Assembly: GCA_038277395.1 (NCBI GenBank)
Contig: CM076196.1
Coordinates: 32,505,935-32,569,934 of the forward strand
Reading direction: 5' to 3'
From: Dryocosmus kuriphilus
Taxonomy: Eukaryota > Arthropoda > Insecta > Hymenoptera > Cynipidae
Length of the DNA stretch: 64,000 nt
The position numbers and the translations under genes are program-made. Shown in pieces: positions 51,139 to 61,920 of this stretch (positions are counted from its first letter, which is position 1; each line of letters starts with the position of its first letter). The notes beneath the pieces are model-generated. The model had not been told where the DNA came from. It searched no databases and saw only the letters and a list, made by a program, of their open reading frames with translations.

Positions 51139-53104
51139 CAGGGATGCTACCGGTTCAGTAGTTCAATTTTAGGGAAAAAAGGGAATATTTTTTGAAAAAA
51201 GGGAATTTTTTAGGAAAAATGGGGATTTTTTTAAGGTGTGAAAGGATTAAAAATATATTAATTAATAAAATATTTTTAATAATGATTTGTATTTTATTAT
51301 GCGGAACTTCTTATACGTAATATTTGCACATATAGTATTTAAACAAATTTTTTAATTGCACCAAAACGACCGATTCTAATCAACGGAAAGTTTCCTCTTT
51401 TTTATTTAATATGGCAGACTTAATTAATTCTGATTTTTTTTTCTCGACTTTTTTTCGTAATTGGTCTACCTTCTTTCGTTTGTCTTTTTCTTTAGTACGC
51501 AAATTTTCTAAGCTCTTCATAAGTTCCTGAACCGCAAAGCCTGTTGGATCTTTACCTATCACACTTTTCAAAGTTTTTAGTATTGCCTCAGAATTTTTGG
51601 TAGCTTCAGCATAGGCTTTATCAGCATTTTGTAGATCAGCCTCTAAAGTTAGAATGTCCTTTTTCTCCTCAGTAATACTAGCTAATAACACCTTTTCTTT
51701 TTCACATTGTTCTGCTTCGGCAGCCTGCTTAGCAACATTTTTGAGTCAAGTCGCTTTTTTTTCTAAATACGCTAAGTATGATTAACGAGCATGTCGCGCA
51801 CGTTTTAACAGATCATTCGTTATTGGTACTTTGTGAATTTGAAAGCCATATTGCTTTAAGCCATCAACAATTGCTAGTTTAGCGTTAAGTGTTCGCTCAA
51901 TCATATTCGAATTTTTAACCGTTAAAATTTGACCCGATTTAGAGAAACCTCTCTCAACATCTGCACTTCCATGAGTTATAGCCAAAGCATTCTGGACAAC
52001 GTATTTTAAAATCGGGCATCTGCAGTTAGAAGTCGTATTTAGCGAAAAAATATGATTCCAATAATCATCTATTCTTTCGTTTTTTATTCAACGAGAAGCG
52101 AACATCTTCGTCTTGTTGAAGTAATTTCCACTCAGTTGAAACTTCATCAGTATCAACATCTTTCAATAGTAACAATCCTGCTATTTTTGTAATGTAAGTA
52201 ATACTGACGGTGTCATTGATGTTTTCAGGTGAAAGGCATTTAAAATACTTCATTTTCGTGAAGTCTTTAATTTTAAGAGTAAGATACTTCACTGATTTAA
52301 TAAAAAAGTTTTTGATTTCTAACTGTAGAACCGATTTATCCTTCTGAGTGTACTTCTTCATGGAATCTCGAGCCTTTTCTCCGCAGTGAACGTTTTTCAA
52401 ATCAACAAAATGATCAAATTTGATTAGAAAAGACTTGAAATCAGTTTGATCAAACCTCATCTCTTGTAAAACATCCGGTTCTTCTACGCTCGATAATAGT
52501 AACAAAGTCAACTTTTTTAGTTGGGAGTACAAGATGTGGATAAGAGGTTCCTCTTTTTGAAACAACAATGTAAATTCTTTTGTGAAAATCTTAGCCGAGT
52601 AAGCGATAAATTGCAAGTTACTTTTAGAAGCCGGGTTTTTTAAATAATCTTTGATGTCTAAATAATTTTTCTTATCTAGAGTCTTTGGATACTTCTTTGG
52701 TACATGTCTTAAAAAATGCTCTTCTAAACCTGGTAACTGTGCTACAATTGTTTCTGCTGCTGGACCTAATGAGAGCCACCTTGTACTACAGTGCACTATA
52801 AAAACATCAGGTGGTAATTTTAAATCTTCTTGAATTTTACTATATTCCTCACAGCGCAAGTCACTTTTGTGAAAATAGGAATAGATTTTAACTGCAAAAT
52901 CTGAAATATCTAAGCTGCAGCAATCTGTTTTTTTTTTTAAACGCATTATGTACAATGTGTAAATTACAAGTACTTTGTAAAATAAGGGGAAAAATGGTAA
53001 AATTGGGTTCAAATTCTGGATTTTAGGGTTTTAACGAGATTTTACAAATTTAAGGGGGAAAAAGGGGATTAGGGAAAAAAGGGGACGGAGTAGTAGCATC
53101 CCTG
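51139..53104 (-). mobile_element. hAT-type DNA transposon, degraded
   Basis: Ends CAGGGATGCTAC (51139) and the inverse GTAGCATCCCTG (53104). ATATTT directly abuts both ends, a possible 6-bp duplication (8 bp would be usual for hAT, so this is unresolved). Both subterminal regions are rich in runs of AGGGAAAAAAGGG. It carries a broken minus-strand transposase. Confidence 0.7.
51380..53012 (-). pseudogene. hAT-like transposase remnant
   Basis: The frame 53012-52065 has CSTRWLSLGPAAETIV, a TRWLSL motif typical of hAT-related transposases, followed by helical insertion-domain sequence. 51985-51782 contains GSADVERGFSKSGQIL, the usual C-terminal hAT dimerisation motif (ADVERGFS). 51691-51380 is a Lys/Glu-rich coiled-coil-like tail. 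Stops and frame changes separate the parts. The N-terminal BED finger and first catalytic Asp are not found, so it is 5'-truncated and inactive. Confidence 0.75.
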
Positions 53105-53201
53105 ATATTTTGAGCGGTTCATAAGCTCCGCTCTTTCAGTAGTTTGCACCTTCTCCAGGCGGAGGTACCCCTACCACTGGCTCACCCTTCACGGCGTGCA
53201 T

Positions 53202-53290
53202 CGATATGTTTTGATTTCACTCGCGTGTTTTGTTTTTAGGCATAGAAATATATACATATACACGGGAGCGAAATCAAAACATATCGACAC
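53202..53290. repeat. Imperfect hairpin
   Basis: CGATATGTTTTGATTTCACTC at 53202-53222 has its inverse near 53270-53288 (GAAATCAAAACATATCG), separated by about 45 bp. It lies between the hAT element and the assembly gap; no function is recognised. Confidence 0.6.
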
Positions 53291-53392
53291 ATATTCATGT
53301 GTCGCGCAAGTGTATATCTAAGATTGCATGTTTTGACCAGTGATCCCATATTTGAAACGAGATGCCCTCGCACACAAAGAAAGCTCTATGCC

Positions 53393-53892
53393 NNNNNNNN
53401 NNNNNNNNNNNNNNNNNNNNNNNNNNNNNNNNNNNNNNNNNNNNNNNNNNNNNNNNNNNNNNNNNNNNNNNNNNNNNNNNNNNNNNNNNNNNNNNNNNNN
53501 NNNNNNNNNNNNNNNNNNNNNNNNNNNNNNNNNNNNNNNNNNNNNNNNNNNNNNNNNNNNNNNNNNNNNNNNNNNNNNNNNNNNNNNNNNNNNNNNNNNN
53601 NNNNNNNNNNNNNNNNNNNNNNNNNNNNNNNNNNNNNNNNNNNNNNNNNNNNNNNNNNNNNNNNNNNNNNNNNNNNNNNNNNNNNNNNNNNNNNNNNNNN
53701 NNNNNNNNNNNNNNNNNNNNNNNNNNNNNNNNNNNNNNNNNNNNNNNNNNNNNNNNNNNNNNNNNNNNNNNNNNNNNNNNNNNNNNNNNNNNNNNNNNNN
53801 NNNNNNNNNNNNNNNNNNNNNNNNNNNNNNNNNNNNNNNNNNNNNNNNNNNNNNNNNNNNNNNNNNNNNNNNNNNNNNNNNNNNNNNNNNNN
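53393..53892. other. Assembly gap (500 N)
   Basis: Exactly 500 undetermined bases, likely a placeholder. It interrupts the gypsy-like retrotransposon within or after its protease and lies in the centre of the inverted duplication. Confidence 0.99.
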
Positions 53893-55264
53893 TGGTAATT
53901 TCCAGTTCTCGATAAACTAAATGTGTTGGTGTTATCGCATATCTATCATATTTTTGGAAAAAAGGTAGTCCTATGATGCCATCCTCGGGCAAGGGAAAAT
54001 CGTCGTTCACTAAATGGAAAAGCTGTTTTTTTGTTCCAGTAGATAAGGTAGACTGCTTCTCCTGACGTGTGTTGGTCATTACCCATTAGCGAAGTTTTTT
54101 ATGAAATTTGAAAGGTCTGTCTTCTGGCCCAGCACTTGTCTTTTAAGCAGGTTAATAGCTGCGCCGCTGTCCACTAGTAATTTATATTGTTTTCCATTTC
54201 TTCTTCCTTGTACAGATTGCAATCTTCCATGTACGTTTGAGACTCTGCTGTCTCCTCGTACTGAATTTGTTCCTCTATTTCTTCTGGACCCATTTCTTGG
54301 TTTCTAAATATTCCTCCGGGATATCGGTTTCGTTGATATTCCTGATTTGTGGGGGTCGCTTTTGGGATTGTCCTCTTTGAAAATCCCGAGTTTTTGCTTG
54401 GCATTGTGATGCAAAATGTCCCAATTTCCCACATTTGTGGCATGTCATCTTGCTCCTGTCCTGCAATGGGACATTTTCATTCGTATATCCATGTTGAGAT
54501 CCTGAAGTATTTGCTTGTGGTCTTGTATTAAGGGGTTTGGTCGTGAACCTGTGTATTGATCTAGGTACTTGTGTGGATACGCGTGCTGGTTTGTGATTCT
54601 TTGATCCACATTTCCGTCTCCATAGCCATTTGTTGTGCCTCCGCTAAAGTTCCTGGTTTTAATAATCTGATCTGAAGTCCGATTTCTTTTCTTAAATTTA
54701 ATAAATACCTATTAACGTTCTCTGTGTCCTCTATCTTGATTCTTAATCTCCTTTCGATAGGGCTGAAGTGTTTGCCCCTTGTATGCTGTAATTAAGTTCA
54801 TTTGAAATTTGTCTAAACCTTAAGGAAAAAATTTTGGACTGACTCGGTTGCTCCTTGTTTACAACCTTCCAGTTTTGATTTTAGGGCCAGAGGGAACTGG
54901 TTTGTTTTAAATTCTGTCTTAACGCGTCATATAGGTCTTCATACGAATCAATAGGAATGAACCTGATGGCTTTTTCTGCCGATCCTTTAATTTTTTGGGC
55001 CAGGATGAAATCCAGCAAGACGTTAGGTTTGATAACATCTGATTTTGGCCCTTTTTTTACACTTCTGATAAAATCCTCCACCCCGATGTCATCTTGTCCA
55101 TTAAGTATTGTGAGGGTGTCAAGGATTTCCTTAGCTTTGAGGGTTTCTTCTTCTCGACCTGCTGGTTGGTTTACTTCTTTTGTTTCTATAATTTCTTGAT
55201 TTCTCTTTAATCTGTTCCTTATGGCTTCATTTTTCCTCGATGTCTTCTCTCGATTGCTGTTCAT
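53893..55264 (-). pseudogene. gag-protease region of the gypsy-like element, frameshifted
   Basis: Gag: 55264-54881 (ILDTLTILNGQDDIGVEDFI, LLDFILAQKIKGSAEKAIRF) is a typical capsid-like region, then a frame change. A CCHC zinc knuckle CHKCGKLGHFASQC lies near 54440-54400. A Glu-rich linker follows in another frame (to 54174) and leads to the aspartic-protease active site LLVDSGAAINLL near 54171-54150, then a stop. The next frame (54079 to the gap) contains DDFPLPEDGIIGLPFFQKYD, the C-terminal protease motif. At least three breaks; dead copy. Confidence 0.8.
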
Positions 55265-56395
55265 CTTCAGTCAACAAGCCATCGGTGATCACCTCGCCCG
55301 AATACCCTAATTTTTTACAGAGATTTGACATTTCCTGGATTCGGTTGTTTATTTTCCTGTCTGAGAGTATTTTGTGACAGGGCCATTGCGTCCCCACTTT
55401 TATCACCAGTTGTGCCAGTATTTCGTTAATTGACTGTACAGATGAAGGGAGATCTCGGTTGGTGATTGAGCGCGAGACAGTGGTGGAGCGCGAGACATCG
55501 TACTTGCGGTTAGGGAAGGATAAAAGGTTTCGTCAAGTGGGTCGTCTGTGCTGTCGGTTTCGTCGGTGTTATATTTAACCGGTGTTCGATATAAGTTAGC
55601 CAGTGTATAATGTGTTCCTAATCTTATTCTAATTTGTGTCGCTGATTGTGTGTGTCGCGTAACGATTTATGTGTATTTTAGACTCATTAGTCTTTTAGTA
55701 CAATGAAATTCGATAGTGTCGTGCTACAACAACACTATAGATTTCAAAGTAATTTATTTATTTTGTTGAGGGAAGGTAGAGCTTGTGAACACACGAAGTA
55801 TGCCTTACCCAATACTTGAACTTCAACTCCACCCGATGTAAAATTAACTTTGATTTTACATCGGTCGCCTTCCTCAGACCACAAAGGAGATTAACGCTTA
55901 TCAAGTATTGTTTTACGATTTGTGCCTACCAAATTACTTACGGTGAATCGTTATCTTCGGGTGATTAGAGAGCGCTGGTCTTGAGCTTTGTTCTCAGGTA
56001 TCTCAGCTTGGCGTGGCGACGTATCTCCAGGCGATTGCTGCTCGCTTGCTGGTTTCTGGGTGTTGGCTGGTCCTAGGTGGACGTCTCTCGTAGGTTTTTT
56101 CCCGTTGGTTTGCGCACCCTTTCGCTTTGAATCCTTTGAATTTTACTCTTACACTGTTTACGTAGCATAAGGCCTACTCGATTCAGCTCTTAATTTTACA
56201 GTGTAAGGTTACTCTTCGTACTTACGAATTATCCGTAGATTAATCCGGAGTTCTGTCCTTAAGTATCCCGTGGGATTCCTTCTTCTTCGGCTGTGCTGGT
56301 CCGTAGATCCAGATTCCTCGTGGTTATTTTATTTAGGTATAGGCTTTTATGTGACCTTCTTTAGTATATCCGTGGATTTGGAAGTCGAAAAACCT

Positions 56396-56413
56396 ATCCT
56401 GGCAGGATCGCCA
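56396..56413 (-). promoter_or_regulatory. Primer-binding site candidate
   Basis: TGGCGATCCTGCCAGGAT on the minus strand, three bases after the LTR end. TGG matches the CCA end of a tRNA; the tRNA was not identified. Confidence 0.5.
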
Positions 56414-56416
56414 AAA

Positions 56417-56623
56417 TGTTATGCCGAAAATGTAGTTTAATAATATTTTGTTTTAGTGTAAGCCCATCTCAGGCTTACACTCGTTTATTTGATATAGATA
56501 CAAGGTTGAAGCGACGTTAGAACTGCCAAGGCTTGGTCGGGCCCTTGCATATATAGACTAGTTATGCCCTGTGGCAGGGCCTAAGGCGGGTAATTTACTC
56601 TAATGTATTCTAATTCCGTAACA
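56417..56623 (-). repeat. 5' LTR of the gypsy-like element
   Basis: 207 bp with TG...CA ends (TGTTACGG and GGCATAACA on the minus strand). It contains a TATATATGC box, AATAAA and an inverted pair GTGTAAGCCTGAGA/TGGGCTTACAC near its 3' side. Confidence 0.75.
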
Positions 56624-56748
56624 GATAGGTGAAAATAAAATAAAGTTCTTTTGAATTTTTTATTAATAGACAAGTAAATAACTTTGTGATTTCCATAAAA
56701 TTTCTTGTATTTTTTTTGTCTGCTTATTATACTTTAACGATAATAACT

Positions 56749-58458
56749 TGTAAGATTATTCTTTATGTACGTGATTTTTAATTATGACGAGTTTCGCCAG
56801 CCGTCCCGATCGCAGATCCACAGAATTCTCAAATAGGAGTAAGGTGGATGGTTATTTCATGCCATTTTTACTTTTGGTTTTGTGTTTTGTTTGTGGCACC
56901 TTCAGCGCTTTCAAGATTATTGTTGAATTTTGAGAAGTTACTGAATTTGCATTTAATATATTCTGTCCAACAGATCGAGCCAAATAAGAAAGGGTGGATC
57001 TATTGTTGGCAGAACGCTAAAGTTAGTCCTTACTATTTTTTCATGGAATTTCACTAGCAGGGAAACCCTAGGAATAAGGACGGGTTCGGCTCCAGGAATC
57101 GTGTACGTAAGGATACTTTTCTTTGCATGCAATTTCTTAATGAGGAAATCTCTGGGTATGAAATTTGCCTTGGACCTGGGGTCAGCGAGGGCAGGCGACT
57201 CTATAAAATTTAGGCGGGAACGACTCATACTTGTTTTCTCGACCTTAATATACCACAAAGCGGACAAGATTGTGGGAACCCAAAAGCGCAAAAAGGAGTC
57301 ACGTACGAAGTATAGCGGTCCATGCTATTCTACTTCAATCAATTATACGCCTTTATGAGGCTTCATGCGAGATCTGGAAACTTGGTTAGTTTGTCCCTTC
57401 TTTTAGGGACACCCAGAGTATTTTTTTTAGTGAAGCAAATAAGCAACCCATCCTATGCTCACTTTAACCCAACTTTCACTTTGTCCACGCTAGTTGCTAT
57501 GCCTGGCACAAAGCTCAAATTAGGTTTCCTCACCACAAAAAAAAATTTACGACTCAAAGAATACTGCCCGTCTGACTTAACTTTATGGATTTTATATCTA
57601 CCAAGTTTTGATTCGGTGAAACGAAAGCTCACCTCTGCAAACTCATCCTGGGCTTGGATTTCGCCTTAGGTTTTGCAAACGTGATTTCTCGTCACGGAAT
57701 TAGTATCGTTCGAATATTTGTCAAAATTTGGATACCTTTAAGCCTCAGCTGCGCGATCTCCAGGATCTGAACCTGGTTGAAAGCTCCGCTGGTTCATGGT
57801 CGTCATAATTTTGTATTCGATTGGGATTTTTCTCTTATTCTTCCTCAGAGGTTGCTGATCTCCACTCGTATTTTTCTGTTGGGGAGAGAGACCCGTTCTC
57901 GATCTCCAGGACGGAGCCTGGTTGAAAAGAGAACCACAGTCTCACAGTATTTCGGGCCAAGATCCGCAAGTCTAAGGGGAAATTGCCACCCAAAACTTCG
58001 TTTGATTGAGCTCACCAAAACGTGAAGTGTGGGAATAATTTATTTTTGTTACTTTCTTACTTGTCTTCTGGATGCTCCCTTTAGCTCATATAATTGTTAG
58101 CTGCTGTGTAGTGTTCGAGACGCCGAAAAGGACGCTTTCCCAGTAGTAAGAGAGCAGAGGTGTTATATCAACCGGAGGTTTGCCAGGTTCGATGGTGAGT
58201 GATATCCTCATTCGCGATTCAGGGAAGTTGGCTACGAGCTCAGATTGGTCCCCCGCGATTCTCCCTTCTTTCGTGTCCTGGTTTGCGCGCGCTGCTATCG
58301 ATTTTCCTTCTTGGCCTCGTAACCTATATAGATAATGCTTATCGCGGTAGTGTTTAGTCCAGTGTGTTGTCCTTATTTATCGCCTGTGACTTTAATTTTT
58401 GGCCTCTCTGTCCTACGTTATTGTTAATTTTTATAAAGGGGACTTTATAACCGTTTCA
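56749..58458 (+). mobile_element. Solo-LTR-like element (family X), copy 3
   Basis: TGTAAGATTATT...ACCGTTTCA with perfect 4-bp flanks AACT (56745-56748 and 58459-58462). It is the duplication sister of copy 2. A plus-strand CTATATAG (near 58326) and TAGTCCAGTGTG about 30 bp downstream suggest the LTR promoter. Confidence 0.7.
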
Positions 58459-58727
58459 AACTTCACGAATGAAAAATTTGTGAAGTATACCTTGGAAGTA
58501 TTTCTTGAACATGCTTTACAAAATGTTTATTTTTATTTTAAGAAATGGAAAATATTCACCTTATTGATTGAAACAAATAATTCGTTTAGTACAATTTGTT
58601 TGATTTAAACTAAGGATTTGCTTTTATTAAGAAAAAAACATTTGTTTAAAACGTTTAAGGTCCGTATATTTGGTTCAAACAAAAAATGCAATGCACATTC
58701 GCTGCAGTCAAAATTATTCTATTTTAA

Positions 58728-60141
58728 GGCCATGTAAAAGGTGGGTCACGTGACCAAGCCAGTGCTGAATTTTTTTTGTCCCAGCTTATGTCCAAACGAA
58801 ATAGAGTATCGCTCTGAAAGTTTGGAAAATCAAAGAGGCGGCACTAAGAGCCTCTACTTTGTTTTGCTGGAAATTCGGAGGAAAAAGATTTTTAAGAAAA
58901 GTAAAACTAGAAGTATTATCGGTATTCCTTTTGTCCCAACTCATATCCGCACTGATTAATAACTTGAAAATTTGGCACAGTAAATACAAGGCACTAAGGA
59001 AGGAGCGTCTGGTCCTAAATACTTACAATTCTAGAAAAAGGTTTTTTTTAACTAAAAATTTGTATAATGAAAAATAAGTCAACACTTCCAGACCATCACC
59101 AGTATTTAATTAAAATGCATCAACGTTTCGTCATTGAATCAATGACCTCATCAGAATGCCTTTATGATAAATTTCAAATTAACCATTGTAGAGTTTGAAC
59201 AACGAGTCAGTGAAATCATTAAAAAAAAAAAACAGTGTTTCGATGGACATGCATCGTGGCAGAAATTATTGTGTGTTAAAATTGAGGTTGACATCTTTAT
59301 ATTTTTAAAAATCTATGTGATATTTATTGATTTGAGTTTCCAACATTGTAGTTGATCTGGTTGTTGTTTTTTAAAATGTGTCTATGAAACTGTGCATCAA
59401 AAAATTTTTTTATTCCAAAAATTTCAAAATAATTTAATAATATGTCCGGATGTAATTGAAATGATAAACTGTTGTTAAAATTTGAAAAAGGACACGTTTT
59501 TTATTTTTATTTTTGAGGATTAAGGTAACGAGTACCTCACTAACCTCAATTTTGATGAGTGAAAAAAAAATGTTGATGATAAAAATTTGCAGTAATACCG
59601 ATTACCAACCATATTGTAGAACTTTATTGCAGGACACTGCAGGCGATTTTCAATTTTAGAATTGGAGCACTTGAGGATAGTATCCATGAAACTTGGAACG
59701 AAGAAACATAAACATTGGTCACGAACTTTGTACGGAAAAAAGTACAAACAATAATATTTGCACTTTTAATGCAAAAAACAAATTTTTATGGTTATGTCTG
59801 AAGCCCGGACACGTATTGGAGCATGTGGAGAACTTTCGCAGTCTTACAAAAAATCAATAACATACAAAAAATCGATAACAAGTTACCAACCGCGGTGTTG
59901 CTTCTTTACCGACAAAGTAGGAAAGTTTACCTGATGTAAAGTGCATCCGCTGCTATTTATGATTTTTATAATAAACATGTATTACTCCCCGAATTCACCC
60001 TTTTACCGCATACTGTTCTTTTACACTTATTAATATTTTCCCAAATTTTTTCCGCATTATTTTATGTTTTATTTTAAATACGAGTCAAACAATATCGATC
60101 TCAGGACCAGCTTGGTCACGTGACCCACTTTTTACATGACC
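58728..60141. mobile_element. TTAA-flanked element, second copy
   Basis: GGCCATGTAAAAGGTGGGTC at the left end and its inverse at 60141, with TTAA at 58724-58727 and 60142-60145. Same family and same insertion as 47006-48344, brought here by the inverted duplication. Confidence 0.7.
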
Positions 60142-60533
60142 TTAAACGTTTTAATTTTATACCCATAAATTTTTAAATATAAGTCTTCCGATTTATAATA
60201 GTTCAACTATTAAACCTTTCAGTTTAAAAATGACAATGCTCAAGTTTGAAGAATTTATATTTTCAAAGATTAATAAAGTTTTAAATTAAAAACTTCAAAA
60301 TTAAACAATTTTATTTTAAATTTTAGGTAGGTATTTAAATTTAAAAATAACGTGCAGCTTCTAAAAAAATTAATTTCAATTTTCAAGGAAAAGCTCAAGA
60401 ATTTTTTTAAATTTCTGCAGTTTTAAAATTTTTAATCAAAGTAAATTAATTCTGAAATTTTATTATACTGGAAATCGAAAATCATTAGGAAAATAGACTT
60501 TGAATTGCAACTCGCCAATTAATTCCAGTAGAC

Positions 60534-61920
60534 AGGTCAGTTGCACTACCCCCCCCCCCCCCCCCCCCGCTCCTATAATTCGAGACTCCCACATAGCCAA
60601 AGCTATTGCGCTCCAAATGCGCTCATATGCGCCATAAATAAAAAATTTTGCAGCCACAAAACCTTAGAAGATACGTGCGGGGGGCTGGCGACACGGTTAG
60701 CCTCCCCCAATGACGCAAACAGATTCTCTGCTACATGATCCTGAAGAATTTGAAATGCGCTAATATGCGCCATAAATTAAAAGTTTTTGCGTCACACTGT
60801 AAAACGAGATATTCAAAATTGTGGGGGGGGGGGGGCTGGTGCAATTTTCCTCAAATAAAAATATTTTCCAAAATCCATTCACACTATTCTGATTAACTTT
60901 AAATGCGCTCATATGCGCCACTAATAAAAAGTTTTGCGCCAAATTATTTTATATTTATTATACTTCCGTGGGGGGCTAGCGCAACGCAGGGGTTTAAACA
61001 CATCAGCACGTTGCATGGAAAATTATTGTTCAAAATAGAAAATCTATTGTTTTCTAAAATGCGCTCATATTGCGCCGAAAACTTTTTTCTCATATCTTGA
61101 AATTGCACGAGCTATCAACTTATTAATCCCTTCTTAAATGGTGAAAATTTTTTGAAATTATTCTCGTACAATATTTAAATAGAATACGGTGTTTCCCAAT
61201 GGATTTCAAATGCGCTCTTATGCGCCACCCTGAAAAAATTAATTTATAATACTAGCTCCATATTATTCTTTTAATCCTTAAAGCTCAACTTGTTCATTTT
61301 TTACTCCATGTAAGTTTTGCGCTCTCAGAAACCGCGCTTCAACCGTGATAAATTCGAGAAAATTTAGTATGTGTCGTTAAATAATTTTAATTAAGGTTTC
61401 AAACTAAAAGTAAATTGGGGTAGCATAGTGCGCGAAGGTTTAGTGTACGTGCAGCAGCCGCTCAAAGTAGACTCAGAAAAAAACAGTAAGTGTTGATTTC
61501 AAGCAGTATATGTTTTATTTCAAGAGTTTAATCAGAAATTTGTCTGTAAAAATATTAGAATTACGTAAGTTATTAATTTTTTTAGTACAAATCATACTTT
61601 TTTTTTTTTTTAAACTGTAATTTTTTCAACATATATAAAATAAAGAAATGTCTTTAAAAACTATTTTACTTAAAAACAAGACTTTTTAAACTATATTTGA
61701 TAATTTTTCGTAGTAAAATACTTATTACCGACTGAACAAACCCAGTTTTGAATACGTTTGGGTATTAAGTACCGATTTGCAATTTACATTATTTTCTGGC
61801 CTTCACTTTAAAGAGTTATGGGTGTTACGATATATCCGTGTATGTTTCGCTTTTTTCAAAAATATTCTTTATTGATTAAAAGTTTCTCAAAAATACCCAC
61901 TGCACATTTTGATTGAAAAA
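60534..61920. mobile_element. Arm of the long-inverted-repeat transposon with an empty Polinton site
   Basis: AGGTCAGTTGCACTACC followed by a C tract, then the same arm sequence as 25976-27400. At about 60692-60706 it reads GGTTAGCCTCCCCCAATGAC, the uninterrupted form of the Polinton insertion site. It breaks off at 61920, inside the arm, at the tandem-duplication joint. Confidence 0.85.

Larger units (their letters stand above)
53893..56623 (-). mobile_element. Gypsy-like LTR retrotransposon, 5' part
   Basis: On the minus strand: an LTR at 56623-56417 (TGTTACGG...GCATAACA, 207 bp, with a TATATATGCAAGG-type box), then TTT and a primer-binding-site candidate TGGCGATCCTGCCAGGAT (56413-56396), an untranslated stretch of about 1.1 kb, gag (from 55264), a zinc knuckle and an aspartic protease running into the gap. 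Reverse transcriptase, integrase and the 3' LTR are not seen: they are in the gap or missing. The LTR abuts the right duplication arm exactly. Confidence 0.75.
56624..60533 (-). repeat. Right arm of the large inverted duplication
   Basis: Inverse copy of 46614-50433, holding a solo LTR (56749-58458), a TTAA element (58728-60141) and AT-rich flanks. It keeps the CCAGTAGAC (60525-60533) that is the inverse of the 9-bp GTCTACTGG duplication, then enters the long-inverted-repeat transposon at 60534. Confidence 0.85.

Noticed and set aside
53297..54079. Long frames running through the N gap
   Set aside because: Open only because undetermined bases have no stops. Just the ends outside the gap carry information.
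55410..55740. Possible second LTR inside the gypsy 5' untranslated region (TGTACAG...)
   Set aside because: No matching partner, primer site or target duplication could be identified.
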